Part shown: in pieces, positions 30,830 to 39,149 of the stretch | How the letters are laid out: every line of letters starts with the position of its first letter | Numbering within the stretch: the first letter of the stretch is position 1 | Assembly (NCBI RefSeq): GCF_000626675.1 | Contig: NZ_CP006842.1 | Location: 62,001-126,000 of the forward strand | Source of the DNA: Corynebacterium glyciniphilum AJ 3170 | GTDB taxonomy: Bacteria > Actinomycetota > Actinomycetes > Mycobacteriales > Mycobacteriaceae | Reading direction: 5' to 3' | DNA: 64,000 bases | The notes under the pieces: model-generated | Database searches by the model: none | What the model saw: the letters and a program-made list of their open reading frames with translations, nothing else | Told to the model about the DNA's origin: nothing | Made by a program: the position numbers and the translations under genes

Positions 30830-31822
30830 TCAACTGAACCGAACGTCGATCTCGCTGTGCCCGATGGTGATGACGTCGCCGTCGGCGAGTAGCCAGCTGT
30901 CCACCGGAATCTCGTTGACGGTGGTGCCGTTCGTGGACTTCAGGTCGGTCAGGACGGCGTCGTACCCGTCCCAGGTGATCTCGGCGTGCTGACGGGAGAC
31001 GCCGGTGTCCGGCAGACGGAAGTCGACCGCATTGCCGCGGCCGATGACGTTCGTGCCGTGCTGCAGCAGGAAGCTGCGGGCCGAGCCGTCCTGGAGGTAG
31101 AGGGTCACGGTGGTCTGAGGAACCTGTTCCCCCGCGGCGGCGTTCGCGGCGCCGGTGGCCTCATCGGCGTTGTTCGCCGGGGCCTGGGCGTTGTGCGAGA
31201 TCACCTCGGTGCCGGGATAACTCTGCAACGGCTCGCCGAGGTCGGGGTCCTGTTCGGGCTGCTGATTCTGCTGGTCCTGTTGCGCAGCCTGGGCGGCCTG
31301 CGGTGACTGGGACGGACGTGCCAGTCCGACGAGGGGGTTCGGGTCGGCAGCGGGGGCGGGCTCGTCGGCGTCGTAGGAGTGGGCGACGGAACTGCGCCCC
31401 GAGTCCGGTTCGCTACGCGGCCAGTGCGGTTCGGGCTGTTCGGTCTTCTCGAAGGAGGACCGGGCCTTCAACTGCCCGGTGTGTAGTCCGTCGTCCTTCA
31501 CGATCTCAACGGCGACGGGATGGTGTGTGTCCCACCCTTCGTTGCGGATGAAGCGTTGGAGGCGGCCGCGGAGCTCGTTGGCGAGGTCGGGACGCTTCTC
31601 GAGTAGGGCGGTGTGATCGTGTTCGGAAACGTGGACGCGGTAGGAGGAGGGGGCGTAGACGGTGCCGGTGTGGTCCTCCATGAGGGTGTCCTCGACCTCC
31701 TGCTTCAGCAGTTCGTCTATTTCGGCGGGGACGACCTCGCCGCCGAAGACGCGCGCGAAGCCGTTGTCCAGCCCGCGCTGCAGGGAGCTGTCGAGCTTAC
31801 GGAAGCGACCGAAGAGGTCCAT
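30830..31822 (-). CDS. fhaA: FHA-domain protein FhaA
   Basis: A 330-residue cytosolic protein. The N-terminal DUF3662 domain starts MDLFGRFRKLDSSLQRGLDN (residues 1-120). A Pro/Gln-rich linker (about 130-220) follows, then a C-terminal FHA domain: TNVIGRGNAVDFRLPDTGVS, HAEITWDGYD, DLKSTNGTTVNE. FhaA binds phosphorylated partners such as the MviN pseudokinase domain in mycobacteria and dampens lipid II flipping. It is the first gene of the kinase operon in this window; its promoter must lie in 31823-32092. Confidence 0.95.
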   Translation of the reverse strand: MDLFGRFRKLDSSLQRGLDNGFARVFGGEVVPAEIDELLKQEVEDTLMEDHTGTVYAPSSYRVHVSEHDHTALLEKRPDLANELRGRLQRFIRNEGWDTHHPVAVEIVKDDGLHTGQLKARSSFEKTEQPEPHWPRSEPDSGRSSVAHSYDADEPAPAADPNPLVGLARPSQSPQAAQAAQQDQQNQQPEQDPDLGEPLQSYPGTEVISHNAQAPANNADEATGAANAAAGEQVPQTTVTLYLQDGSARSFLLQHGTNVIGRGNAVDFRLPDTGVSRQHAEITWDGYDAVLTDLKSTNGTTVNEIPVDSWLLADGDVITIGHSEIDVRFS

Positions 31823-32092
31823 GGTGGTTATGCCTCACCTTTCGTTCTTTCGTCCCGTAGGGCCGGTTGCCTTCATCGGGGTGCTGGTCCGGCGGGGTGC
31901 TGGACCGAGGACGGCACACGTTGTCGGCCCACTATACGGACTGGAGCTGTGAAGTGGGTGTATCTCGCCGGGTGTGTGGCCGGGCTTGGTTCCGAATGCT
32001 GGTCTGGCCTGTGACTTTGTGCGTGGTCGATGACGGTGATAATGTTGCTCTCCGTTGCAGAAGCAACCCACGTCGATATACATCGATGCCAC

Positions 32093-32175
32093 GGGCGAGT
32101 GGCGGAATGGCAGACGCGCTGGCTTCAGGTGCCAGTGTCCTTCGGGACGTGGGGGTTCAAGTCCCCCTTCGCCCA
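32093..32175 (+). tRNA. tRNA-Leu (anticodon CAG)
   Basis: A type II tRNA with acceptor arms GGGCGAG (32093-32099) and TTCGCCC (32168-32174), discriminator A, anticodon stem-loop CTGGC-TTCAGGT-GCCAG giving anticodon CAG, a long variable arm (TGTCCTTCGGGACG) and a T arm GGGGG-TTCAAGT-CCCCC. No encoded CCA. Usual neighbour of fhaA. It marks the start of the accessory region; tRNA-Leu genes are common integration sites, but no repeated 3' end was found. Confidence 0.95.
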
Positions 32176-32202
32176 CAGTGAGCGGTTCACGAACTGAGCC
32201 GG

Positions 32203-32245
32203 CCGGAGGTCACAAACTCGAAAGGGTTTGTGACCTCCGGTTTTT
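32203..32245 (+). terminator. Intrinsic terminator after tRNA-Leu
   Basis: A perfect 15-bp stem (32203-32217 with 32226-32240), an 8-base loop, then five T residues (32241-32245) and TCGTTG. It lies 27 bases downstream of the tRNA. Confidence 0.92.
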
Positions 32246-32622
32246 CGTTGTCCGGCTGACACGCCCTTCGAGATTAGCAGTTGGGGGAGTTGCGTGGCGA
32301 AGTCCCGGGTAGCGGTGGACGAGGCGGATTCCCCGAGGGTTTTCGGTGGGGTTCGGTCACGAACTTCTGTGGTGGCGCAGGTTCCCGGGCCAGCCGAGTG
32401 CAGGGCAACGTAGAGCAGAGCGTTATGAGTTGTCTAGCTTGTAGTTAGTTGAACATGGACCGACCGAGGAGGTTGTCGCGATGTTGAACGTTCGCACTAG
32501 CAGGATGCTCAAATTGAGAAGCTCAGTTGTAATTGGACACGCCATACCCGATTCAGGTGGCGAGGTGAACCCCACGGGAAAGCATGTTCAACATGGAGTA
32601 AATACCAGGATACGTAAACTAG
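32246..32622. other. Gene-poor spacer at the start of the accessory region
   Basis: No convincing gene, RNA or repeat was found in this 377-base stretch. Base composition falls from G+C-rich near 32300 to AT-richer after 32430, which suggests a join between core and acquired DNA. A short frame at 32481-32687 lacks a good site and any recognisable product. Confidence 0.4.
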
Positions 32623-33291
32623 TTAGATCTTCTCCACCGGCACACTCAAGGCATGAGCTAGAGAAGCAGCAAGATGGCGTGGACTAGAAAAATAGAACTG
32701 TGCTAGAACGTTCGAGTTGGGCAGGATCGATTTTCCATCGAGGTCGACTATATCAATAGTGGGGCGAAATAGTCTTGGCTTGACCACAAGTCTAGTTGAA
32801 TCACCAACGCGTACATTGGCGTTCGAGTTTCCCTTAATATATATCTGCCCCTCGTTAGCCACCAAAAGGCCAGGCTTAAAATTTCTCGTCGACAGATGCC
32901 ATAGCATCCAGCATAGAACGGGTATTCCAACAAGTCCTGCCACGGCAAGTCGGCCTTTCCATCGATGAGCCATGGAAGGATCAAAGAATCCTGACAGGAT
33001 ACACGCTAAAGTGGTAAGGAAGAATGCGAAAAACAACACCTCGACAAGGTAAGACTTGAGTGTGACCGCTTTCGAGGTCTTTTCTGATACCCAAGAGTAC
33101 CTGATGGGAGAGATATCTGGGAGTAGTATCGCAAAGAACCCCGTCACCAGGATGAGGAGGGCAACAGCCAGTAACAGAGCACTAATTTTCGCTATTACGT
33201 AAATTTCCGCGGAAAATATCTCCCGCGTAGTCAGCGCAAATAGGATTATAAGCGCAACGGCAACTAGGGATCTAAGTATGGTGTTCATCAT
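32623..33291 (-). CDS. Four-helix membrane protein, candidate immunity protein
   Basis: A 222-residue protein with hydrophobic segments at about residues 5-22, 30-55, 85-105 and 115-135, followed by a soluble C-terminal part with strands such as IYIKGNSNANVRVGDSTRLV. It is not recognised. The DNA is clearly AT-richer than the surroundings. It lies 17 bases behind the 165-residue gene and is last in a run that begins with secreted proteins. A membrane protein downstream of a putative pore-forming secreted protein could protect the producer; this is inference. The ATG pair at 33291 leaves the exact start open by one codon. Confidence 0.7.
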   Translation of the reverse strand: MMNTILRSLVAVALIILFALTTREIFSAEIYVIAKISALLLAVALLILVTGFFAILLPDISPIRYSWVSEKTSKAVTLKSYLVEVLFFAFFLTTLACILSGFFDPSMAHRWKGRLAVAGLVGIPVLCWMLWHLSTRNFKPGLLVANEGQIYIKGNSNANVRVGDSTRLVVKPRLFRPTIDIVDLDGKSILPNSNVLAQFYFSSPRHLAASLAHALSVPVEKI

Positions 33292-33308
33292 CTAGGTTGG
33301 TTTTCGTT

Positions 33309-33806
33309 CTAGGAAATCTTCTTAGAAATAAAGTCTCCCAAGTGGAAGGGTATTCCGGACAGGTTTAACACCGTGACAATGAGTAGGGTGTCAACTGATA
33401 ACAGGGATTGGCGTGTCCATACATAGGCTACCTGCATTGATACGCCAAGTCTGCTAGGTCCGAGAGCGGCACTGCTTACCGCGTATTTTTGTTCATTGTC
33501 AACGTTCCAATGTGTCCACTCGGCTGTACCCTGCTCGAGTCGGCCTCCATCGAAGGAGTCCACCTCCCTAAGATAGGACTCCAGAGGGGTTGTTCCTTCG
33601 ATTGAGAATGCCTGTATGGACAAGTGGCCGCCGATGGAATCGTTCTGCATGTAGGAGAAGAATTTACCATTGAGCGACAATTCTTGTTCATTTTCTGCCC
33701 AGGGGTACGGAGGGAGGAGCCCCTGAACAGCTTTACTTGAAAGCGAGTCGTTCCATTCGGTTAGCTGGCTTCCGTTGTTCTGGATGAGATCCGTAAGTGT
33801 GGTCAT
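33309..33806 (-). CDS. Uncharacterised soluble protein behind the large secreted protein
   Basis: A 165-residue protein without signal peptide. It starts MTTLTDLIQNNG and contains segments such as FSIEGTTPLESYLREVDSFD and TAEWTHWNVDNEQKYAVSSA, with an alternating strand pattern. It loosely recalls LpqN-like domains, but the match is from memory and weak. AT-richer than average. The start at 33806 is six bases beyond the stop of the 800-residue gene, so the two are surely cotranscribed. It could be an immunity or chaperone partner. Confidence 0.65.
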   Translation of the reverse strand: MTTLTDLIQNNGSQLTEWNDSLSSKAVQGLLPPYPWAENEQELSLNGKFFSYMQNDSIGGHLSIQAFSIEGTTPLESYLREVDSFDGGRLEQGTAEWTHWNVDNEQKYAVSSAALGPSRLGVSMQVAYVWTRQSLLSVDTLLIVTVLNLSGIPFHLGDFISKKIS

Positions 33807-33812
33807 GATGAT

Positions 33813-36215
33813 CTAGAAAATCCTATCCCATACCCATTTGGTTGCTTCAGTGGCTGCGTATGTTGCAGCTGCGGTTGCTGTTACACCAGCTGCGGCGGTA
33901 ACCCAGACAGGTGCAGTTACCCCCGCAGATGCGAGAAGTAACCCAGTTCCCGTTACTGCCGCGGCTCCCCCTAAACCGCCCAGGATGTTGGTGGTCGTTG
34001 CCTTAGCGGGGGACTCCCCATCTTGGATGTCTGCTGCTATGCCCAGTCCGGTGCCAGCGGCACCTAATGCACGACCGGCTCCTTTGAGAGCGCGAATCTG
34101 TGCGTCAGCGTCATCGGGTCTGATTCTACCTGCATCTCGATCCGCTTCAATTTCGGCGATACGCCCGTCGATCGGTAGATCCGTGCCCACATCGTAAGCT
34201 GCGGCTGCTGCATCGCTTGCTTCGAACTGGCCGTACTCATTTCTTTCGACGCTGACTTCGTTCCCTTCGGTGTCGGTGAGTTTACCATCGTCGCCGCGGT
34301 AAACCGGGACGCCCCCGATCACAGCACCATTGATCCATTCTCCGGTGTCGGGGTCGTAGAAACGCCCCGTGTTCGGGTCCGGTTCCTGATTGCCGGTTAC
34401 ATCATTGCCCGAATCGTCCAGCGGGACGACGGTCTCGCCGTCAGTGCTTACTCGTGAGCCGTCCGGGTCGTCCACCTGGGTGCTCACCCCGGCATCGTCA
34501 CGCTGGGTGGATTGAATGTCCGACGTGGTGCCGTTCGGATTGTCTACCTGCATCTCGTACTGGTTGTCGCCAGTACGCTGGTAGTCGCCGTAGGACTGAG
34601 TCCCGTCCGGATTGTCGGCGAGCACCGTGCCTTGCGAGTTGTCGGCGTTGCCCTGTGAGGTGACGTCAGGCTGGACGGCTGCTTGGGGAGTCGGTGCAGT
34701 GTCGTAGTGCTCGGAGTAGTGGGTGCCGTCATCCTGGTTGGACTGTGCGTATGCGGATGTTCCGTCATCGTTGTTGGACCAGGCGTCCCACCCGCCGACG
34801 TCGTTTTGCACGCTGCGGGTATCTGTGAACGTCCCGTCCTCGCGCTCGATTCTGGTGTCGACTGTCTGTCCGCCGGTTCCCTCAGGGATGGTGTGTGTCG
34901 CGGTTTCTCCGTTGCCCAGGTCTTCGGTCCAGGTGTCTCCGTCGGAGCGCCCGGTGGTGTCGACAATCCCAACCCCGTCCTTCTTCTCCTTGTCGGGGTC
35001 GGCCAGGATCGGCAGTAGGGTGGTGCGGTCCGGGTCGACGATCTGGACCAGTTCGCCGGTCTCATTATCGACCTCGTAGTAGGTTTCCACGGGTCGTCCG
35101 GACGCGTCGTAGGCCCAGGGGGCCTTGACGTGTTCGACGACATTGCCGTCGGCGTCGAGGACATCGACACTGCCGTCCGGGTTCTTCACCATCTGCCCGC
35201 CCTCGGGCACATCCATGTCGAAACGGTGCTCGCGTGGGGAGTACACACCCTCCAACAGGATCAAGGATTGTTCACGCCCGTTGCCCCAGTTGATGTCGCC
35301 GCGGTGGGCGCCGTCGCGGCGCCGTCGGTCAGCCAGGATCGCGCCGGCTGCACCGGCGAGTGCACCCCCGGCACCCAACGGGCCGACCGGTAGACCACCA
35401 GTTTCATTGTCGCCGTCACCGGCGACCGCCTCGTCAGCGGTGTCGTCCACACCTGGGGCGGGTGCCGCGGACGTTGGTGCGGCACTGGAGGTGTCGTCGG
35501 TGTCATCACGGTCGCCACGGTCGTTGCTGCTGTTACGGTCGGTGAGTTGTCGTCCTTCCAGGCCGTCCTGGCGGGTCACACTAGTGACCCCGGAGTCGGT
35601 GTCGGTGGTTAGAATTTCTCCGGTCGCGGTGCCATTGTCGGTGATCACCGCCGGGCCGTCGGGAGTGTCGACGACGCGGACGTCACGGGGGTTGCCGTTG
35701 TCGTCGGTGACGGTGGTGTCCCAGGGCACGACGTCGCGTACGTTCGAGCGGGCGGTGTTCCCGGCCGAGGCCCCGGTGGTGTCGGTGGGTTCGGCAGTGC
35801 CCATGCGCTCGGCCAGCCCGGTGCGCGGTGCACCTAGGGCCATGTCCTGCTGGTATTCGCTGTCGGGCCGGTCGAAGCCCTCGTACTGGTGGGTGCGCTC
35901 GGGAGCAGGTTGAGATCCGCCGTTACCACCGCCGGGTGGGGGTCCCGGCGGCAGGGTCGGGGTGGGGATGTCGCGGCAGATATAGGGCGGCCATTCGTTG
36001 CCGGTGGGTTCTTTGCCTGGGTGGGCTGCCCGCCAGGCGGTCTCCATCGCGGCGTTGTACTCGGCGGTCTGGCGTTGGCACCGTTCGGCCGGGGTTTCCT
36101 GATCGGCCAGGGCGCTACCGGTGCTGGCCAGCACCAGTGGGGCGGTGATCAGCCCGGCTGTGGCCAGGCTCGCGGCGTAGCGGTACACCCGACGGGGCAG
36201 ATGTGTTTTTTTCAC
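33813..36215 (-). CDS. Large secreted Asp/Gly/Thr-rich protein with glycine-zipper C-terminus
   Basis: An 800-residue protein with a signal peptide (basic start, hydrophobic core about 13-35, cleavage near ALADQ). Layout: a Cys-containing short domain (residues 40-85), a Pro/Gly-rich linker, low-complexity Asp/Thr/Ser-rich region (about 200-270), a second hydrophobic Gly/Ala patch (about 275-300), then repeated DG- and DNPDGT-type units up to about 640. The C-terminal 130 residues contain a hydrophobic Gly/Ala/Thr stretch (NILGGLGGAAAVTGTGLLLA and GVTATAAATYAATEATKWVW) that could insert into a membrane. Similar organisation is seen in polymorphic toxins. GTG start with GGGTGGATGACCT, 17 bases after the two-TM gene. 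Confidence 0.75.
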   Translation of the reverse strand: MKKTHLPRRVYRYAASLATAGLITAPLVLASTGSALADQETPAERCQRQTAEYNAAMETAWRAAHPGKEPTGNEWPPYICRDIPTPTLPPGPPPGGGNGGSQPAPERTHQYEGFDRPDSEYQQDMALGAPRTGLAERMGTAEPTDTTGASAGNTARSNVRDVVPWDTTVTDDNGNPRDVRVVDTPDGPAVITDNGTATGEILTTDTDSGVTSVTRQDGLEGRQLTDRNSSNDRGDRDDTDDTSSAAPTSAAPAPGVDDTADEAVAGDGDNETGGLPVGPLGAGGALAGAAGAILADRRRRDGAHRGDINWGNGREQSLILLEGVYSPREHRFDMDVPEGGQMVKNPDGSVDVLDADGNVVEHVKAPWAYDASGRPVETYYEVDNETGELVQIVDPDRTTLLPILADPDKEKKDGVGIVDTTGRSDGDTWTEDLGNGETATHTIPEGTGGQTVDTRIEREDGTFTDTRSVQNDVGGWDAWSNNDDGTSAYAQSNQDDGTHYSEHYDTAPTPQAAVQPDVTSQGNADNSQGTVLADNPDGTQSYGDYQRTGDNQYEMQVDNPNGTTSDIQSTQRDDAGVSTQVDDPDGSRVSTDGETVVPLDDSGNDVTGNQEPDPNTGRFYDPDTGEWINGAVIGGVPVYRGDDGKLTDTEGNEVSVERNEYGQFEASDAAAAAYDVGTDLPIDGRIAEIEADRDAGRIRPDDADAQIRALKGAGRALGAAGTGLGIAADIQDGESPAKATTTNILGGLGGAAAVTGTGLLLASAGVTAPVWVTAAAGVTATAAATYAATEATKWVWDRIF

Positions 36216-36232
36216 AGGTCATCCACCCCGGG

Positions 36233-36583
36233 TTACTGCTGGGGGGTGGAGGTGCTGGTGGCTTTGCGCCACAGGGCCAGGAACCCGGAGACCATCAGAC
36301 CGCCGCCGATCATCATCACGATGACGTAGCAGAACATCACCGGAACGTAGCCGTAGTCGCTGATTGGTTCGGCGATGTGCTCGGAGAACGTCAGTGCGGC
36401 CAACACGACCAGCACGCCGATGATGAGTTTGACCACCGGGATCCACGTGGGTTGTGTGGTGGGGTTGTCGGTGGCGTTCTCTGCGGTCTGACCAGACTCG
36501 GGGCTACTGGCGGTGACCGGCAGGGATGCTGTCGCCGGTGCAGCGTCAGCTGCGCTGTCGGTGGGACGGGTGGTGGTGCTCAT
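36233..36583 (-). CDS. Small two-helix membrane protein
   Basis: A 116-residue protein. The polar Thr/Ala/Ser-rich N-terminus (1-45) precedes two membrane helices at about 48-68 and 80-104 (PVVKLIIGVLVVLAALTF, then VPVMFCYVIVMMIGGGLMVS). It is not recognised. ATG 36583 has a GAGGAT-type site. It lies directly before the large secreted protein and may be a partner for its export or anchoring. Codon third positions are G+C-rich, unlike the genes at the end of this run. Confidence 0.7.
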   Translation of the reverse strand: MSTTTRPTDSAADAAPATASLPVTASSPESGQTAENATDNPTTQPTWIPVVKLIIGVLVVLAALTFSEHIAEPISDYGYVPVMFCYVIVMMIGGGLMVSGFLALWRKATSTSTPQQ

Positions 36584-36675
36584 GGGTGAATCACGGATCC
36601 TCAGATGTGTCGGAGTCGGCGGACGTGCCGGGCTACCGGTCCTGGTCGGTCGGGGTGTGTGCGAGGCGGGAGTGC

Positions 36676-36696
36676 CTAGCGGATGCGGGTGGCTTT
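36676..36696 (-). repeat. Duplicate of the MspA-like gene's 3' end
   Basis: A 21-base stretch identical to the last codons and stop of the MspA-like gene (37208-37228). Read on the minus strand the surrounding bases still encode VGDKATRIR and stop, which resembles YGKATRIR and stop of the intact gene. It looks like the remnant of a second porin copy or a recombination scar, located between the small secreted gene and the two-TM gene. Confidence 0.6.
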
Positions 36697-36728
36697 GTCG
36701 CCTACGCACGCGGGGATAGGCAGGGAGA

Positions 36729-37094
36729 TCAGGGCACCGGGAGGTTCCACTGGTTGAGGACGAGCCCGCTGTAGGTGTTGCCGTCAGGCGCGGCGACACT
36801 GCCGATGAACCAAGCCCCGGGGTATGTTCCTCGGCCTGGAGTGTACTGGCCGGTGGCTTTACGGCAGTTGCCGTCGGTGGCGCCGGCGACAACTGGACCG
36901 AAGCGCACGTCGTGGTAGACGATGCAGTCCACGTTCGTGCCGTGGGCCATGAATGTGCCCACTGTGGCGGCAGCACTGGTGGGCGCGGTGATCCCGGCGG
37001 TGACCGTAACGGCGGCCAGCGCCATTGCCGCGGCGCCGGCAAAGCGACGCACACGACGGCGGCTGCGGGTGGTGGTAGGGGTTGTCGAGGTCAT
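36729..37094 (-). CDS. Small secreted protein
   Basis: A 121-residue protein with a signal peptide carrying many arginines (RSRRRVRRFAG, then a hydrophobic core to about residue 40; RR suggests possible Tat use). The mature part of about 75 residues has two cysteines (VDCIVYHDVRFG and GNCRKATG) and ends GLVLNQWNLPVP. Not recognised. Same strand as the MspA-like gene upstream and the two-TM gene downstream. ATG 37094 has an acceptable AGGAGT-type site. Confidence 0.7.
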   Translation of the reverse strand: MTSTTPTTTRSRRRVRRFAGAAAMALAAVTVTAGITAPTSAAATVGTFMAHGTNVDCIVYHDVRFGPVVAGATDGNCRKATGQYTPGRGTYPGAWFIGSVAAPDGNTYSGLVLNQWNLPVP

Positions 37095-37207
37095 GACAGC
37101 TGAAAACTCCTGGGTAGACGGTGCCGGGTAGGCGGTCTCGTCACGAAGATCAGGCCGCGGACACCGGTCGATTATGCCGGTGCGTACCGGTGCTTACGGT
37201 GGGTGTT

Positions 37208-37990
37208 CTAGCGGATGCGGGTGGCTTTTCCGTAGACGCTGACCGCGTCGACCGAGGTTGGTGAGGTGGTGGACACGGTGACATAGGAGCGGATGCTCAC
37301 CGGGCCGGCGCACCCGTTGATCTGCAGGTGCGCGCCGGTGAACCCAGCGGAGGCGCGCTTGTAGTCCGGGTCGACGGGCATGCTGACCAGGGAGATGTCG
37401 GACACGCCACCGGGGTTGAGGTGTGCCTGCACGGTGGGGGAGGCCTCGATTTTTCCGTCGACGCCGGCTTCGGCGCGGGCGGTGGCGTCGGCACCGGCGG
37501 AGACTCCGGTGACGCTGGGCAGGTCGACCTGGACGCTGGGTCCGCCTTCGATGCCGGCGTCGGCGTGGGGTGCGATACCGGCGGTGCCGGCGAGTTCGAC
37601 GTCGACACCGCTGGAGATGTCGACCCCGCAGCCGATCTGGTAGCCGGCGTCGAACATCGCGCCGGTGAGTTCGGGGGCGCCGTTACCGTCGATCCAGACG
37701 TTGCCGGTGAGGGTGCCGAAGGCTTCGCCGGTGGTGGCTGAGGCGTCCAGGGGCGGGGCGATGTTGACCGACTCGTCTGTCTTGGCGGCGTGCAGGACCC
37801 AGCCGTCGGCGGTGGTGCGGGAGACCTGGCGGTCGGGCAGGTCGGTCGGCCCGCCGGTGACCGGTGCTGGCCACGGCAGGGTGGGTGCAGCGGCGGCCGG
37901 GGCGATCGCGGTCAGGCCGAGGGTGGCGGCTGCGGTGATGCTGACAGCTGCCGCAGAGATTGTGCGTGTGGTCTTCTTGGTGAACGTCAT
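37208..37990 (-). CDS. MspA-family outer-membrane (mycomembrane) porin
   Basis: A 260-residue protein. The signal peptide (MTFTKKTTRTISAAAVSITA, cleavage after about residue 33 in PAAAAPT) is followed by an MspA-like body: NIAPPLDASATTGEAF, LTGAMFDAGYQIGCGVDISS, a Val/Ala/Asp-alternating middle, and a C-terminal strand region ending VYGKATRIR. MspA forms an octameric pore through the mycolate outer membrane. Start at ATG 37990, where the signal peptide begins; upstream codons to 38041 are not plausible. First gene of the minus-strand envelope run. Two cysteines in the mature part differ from MspA itself. Confidence 0.75.
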   Translation of the reverse strand: MTFTKKTTRTISAAAVSITAAATLGLTAIAPAAAAPTLPWPAPVTGGPTDLPDRQVSRTTADGWVLHAAKTDESVNIAPPLDASATTGEAFGTLTGNVWIDGNGAPELTGAMFDAGYQIGCGVDISSGVDVELAGTAGIAPHADAGIEGGPSVQVDLPSVTGVSAGADATARAEAGVDGKIEASPTVQAHLNPGGVSDISLVSMPVDPDYKRASAGFTGAHLQINGCAGPVSIRSYVTVSTTSPTSVDAVSVYGKATRIR

Positions 37991-38827
37991 GGCGATAATG
38001 TAGCGAACGATCCAGCAAAGAACACGCTGAAAATTGATCACGTTTTCATCACGGCTTCGGAGGGGCAGTGGGTGCGCCGAGTCCAGGAGCGGTTACTTAT
38101 GGGGTCTTGCATCGCCCCTGGTAGCAGGTGTGTAGCACAGTAGTTGATGTATCAACTGCATAGCTACGATGAAGTATTTTCGCAGGCTGTGGACAGAATA
38201 TGTGTCACGGTCCCTGCCGGCGGGGACTGTCAGGCTGACGCTGTGTGCCGCTTGGCAGTGGAGGGTCACCGTATGGTCACGGTCTGACGTTCGGGGACGT
38301 GACGGTGTTACATCTCCAATGAGGTGTGTTTGTCGATGTAACTCATTCCGGGGGTGCCCCGGCGGGTATCGTGACACGGTGGCTACCCGTGAGAGGGGCG
38401 CATAGTGCAGCGACATTGGAACTCTGTTTCCACCGCATGGTCGGTGGAGGCCTACCCCTGGGGACTCTATGACGCTGACACTGGCGTAGATGTTCGGTCC
38501 TGCGGTCCTCTCAACAGCGAAGCGATGTACGCAGAGGAGCCAGCGAAACTGTCGTCCGCACTGTTTTTTTGGTGCGGCACGTCCAGGTTCAACACATGCT
38601 GGATTGAGTAGTGCGGCACCGTGGGTGGGCTTACCTGTGCCGCGTACGAGTCGGAGGAAGCCTGTCGCAGAAGCGTTCGGATGGGTGCCTGACAGATGAT
38701 TCAGAACGCTAACCGTCGTTGATGCAGAGGAACCGATGACGCCGCCGACGGCATTGTTTCCGACGCCGGATCAGCGCTCTACGTCACAGTACAGGTCAAG
38801 TCCTGGGACGGGTGAGCTCGTCACGGC
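37991..38827. other. Spacer without supported genes
   Basis: About 840 bases without a convincing coding region. The promoter of the MspA-like gene should lie in the first 150 bases (AT-rich around 37990-38050). A frame at 38405-38611 on the plus strand has poor codon use and no site and was not accepted. No RNA gene or repeat was seen. Confidence 0.4.
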
Positions 38828-39010
38828 GTGAACGCCGGAAACATCTCGGAGCTTCTCGAAGGTGTTCTGGAACGCTTTGGCACGCCTCAGTTAGCTGATC
38901 TGAAAGACGGGATGTTCATCGTCGAAGCTGAGTTCACTCACTCTGAGGGAGCTGGTCCGTACACCACACTGGAGGCGGCGAAGTACCTCGCAGCGATTCC
39001 ATACCGCTAG
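38828..39010 (+). CDS. Small hypothetical protein (60 residues)
   Basis: A GTG-started frame with amino-acid use typical of real proteins: an amphipathic start (ISELLEGVLERFGTPQLADL) and a compact Glu/Thr-rich rest (EAEFTHSEGAGPYTTLEAAK). No family is recognised. GGGACGGG lies 15-20 bases upstream. It is isolated on the plus strand in a gene-poor part of the accessory region and could be a remnant. Confidence 0.35.
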   Translation: MNAGNISELLEGVLERFGTPQLADLKDGMFIVEAEFTHSEGAGPYTTLEAAKYLAAIPYR

Positions 39011-39149
39011 TCGCATTAGGCGTCGTCGATCACCTGTACTGAAGTCTTGGATGGCGGCCACCATACGCTGGCCTGGTAGTTGACCTCCCTGACATTTCTT
39101 GGCTGGATGTGGAAGCGCTTGTCACAGGGTGTCGGGGTTCGCCTGGTAA

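Noticed and set aside
38405-38611. 68-residue plus-strand frame in the gene-poor stretch
   Set aside because: No ribosome site, unfavourable codon use and no recognisable sequence.
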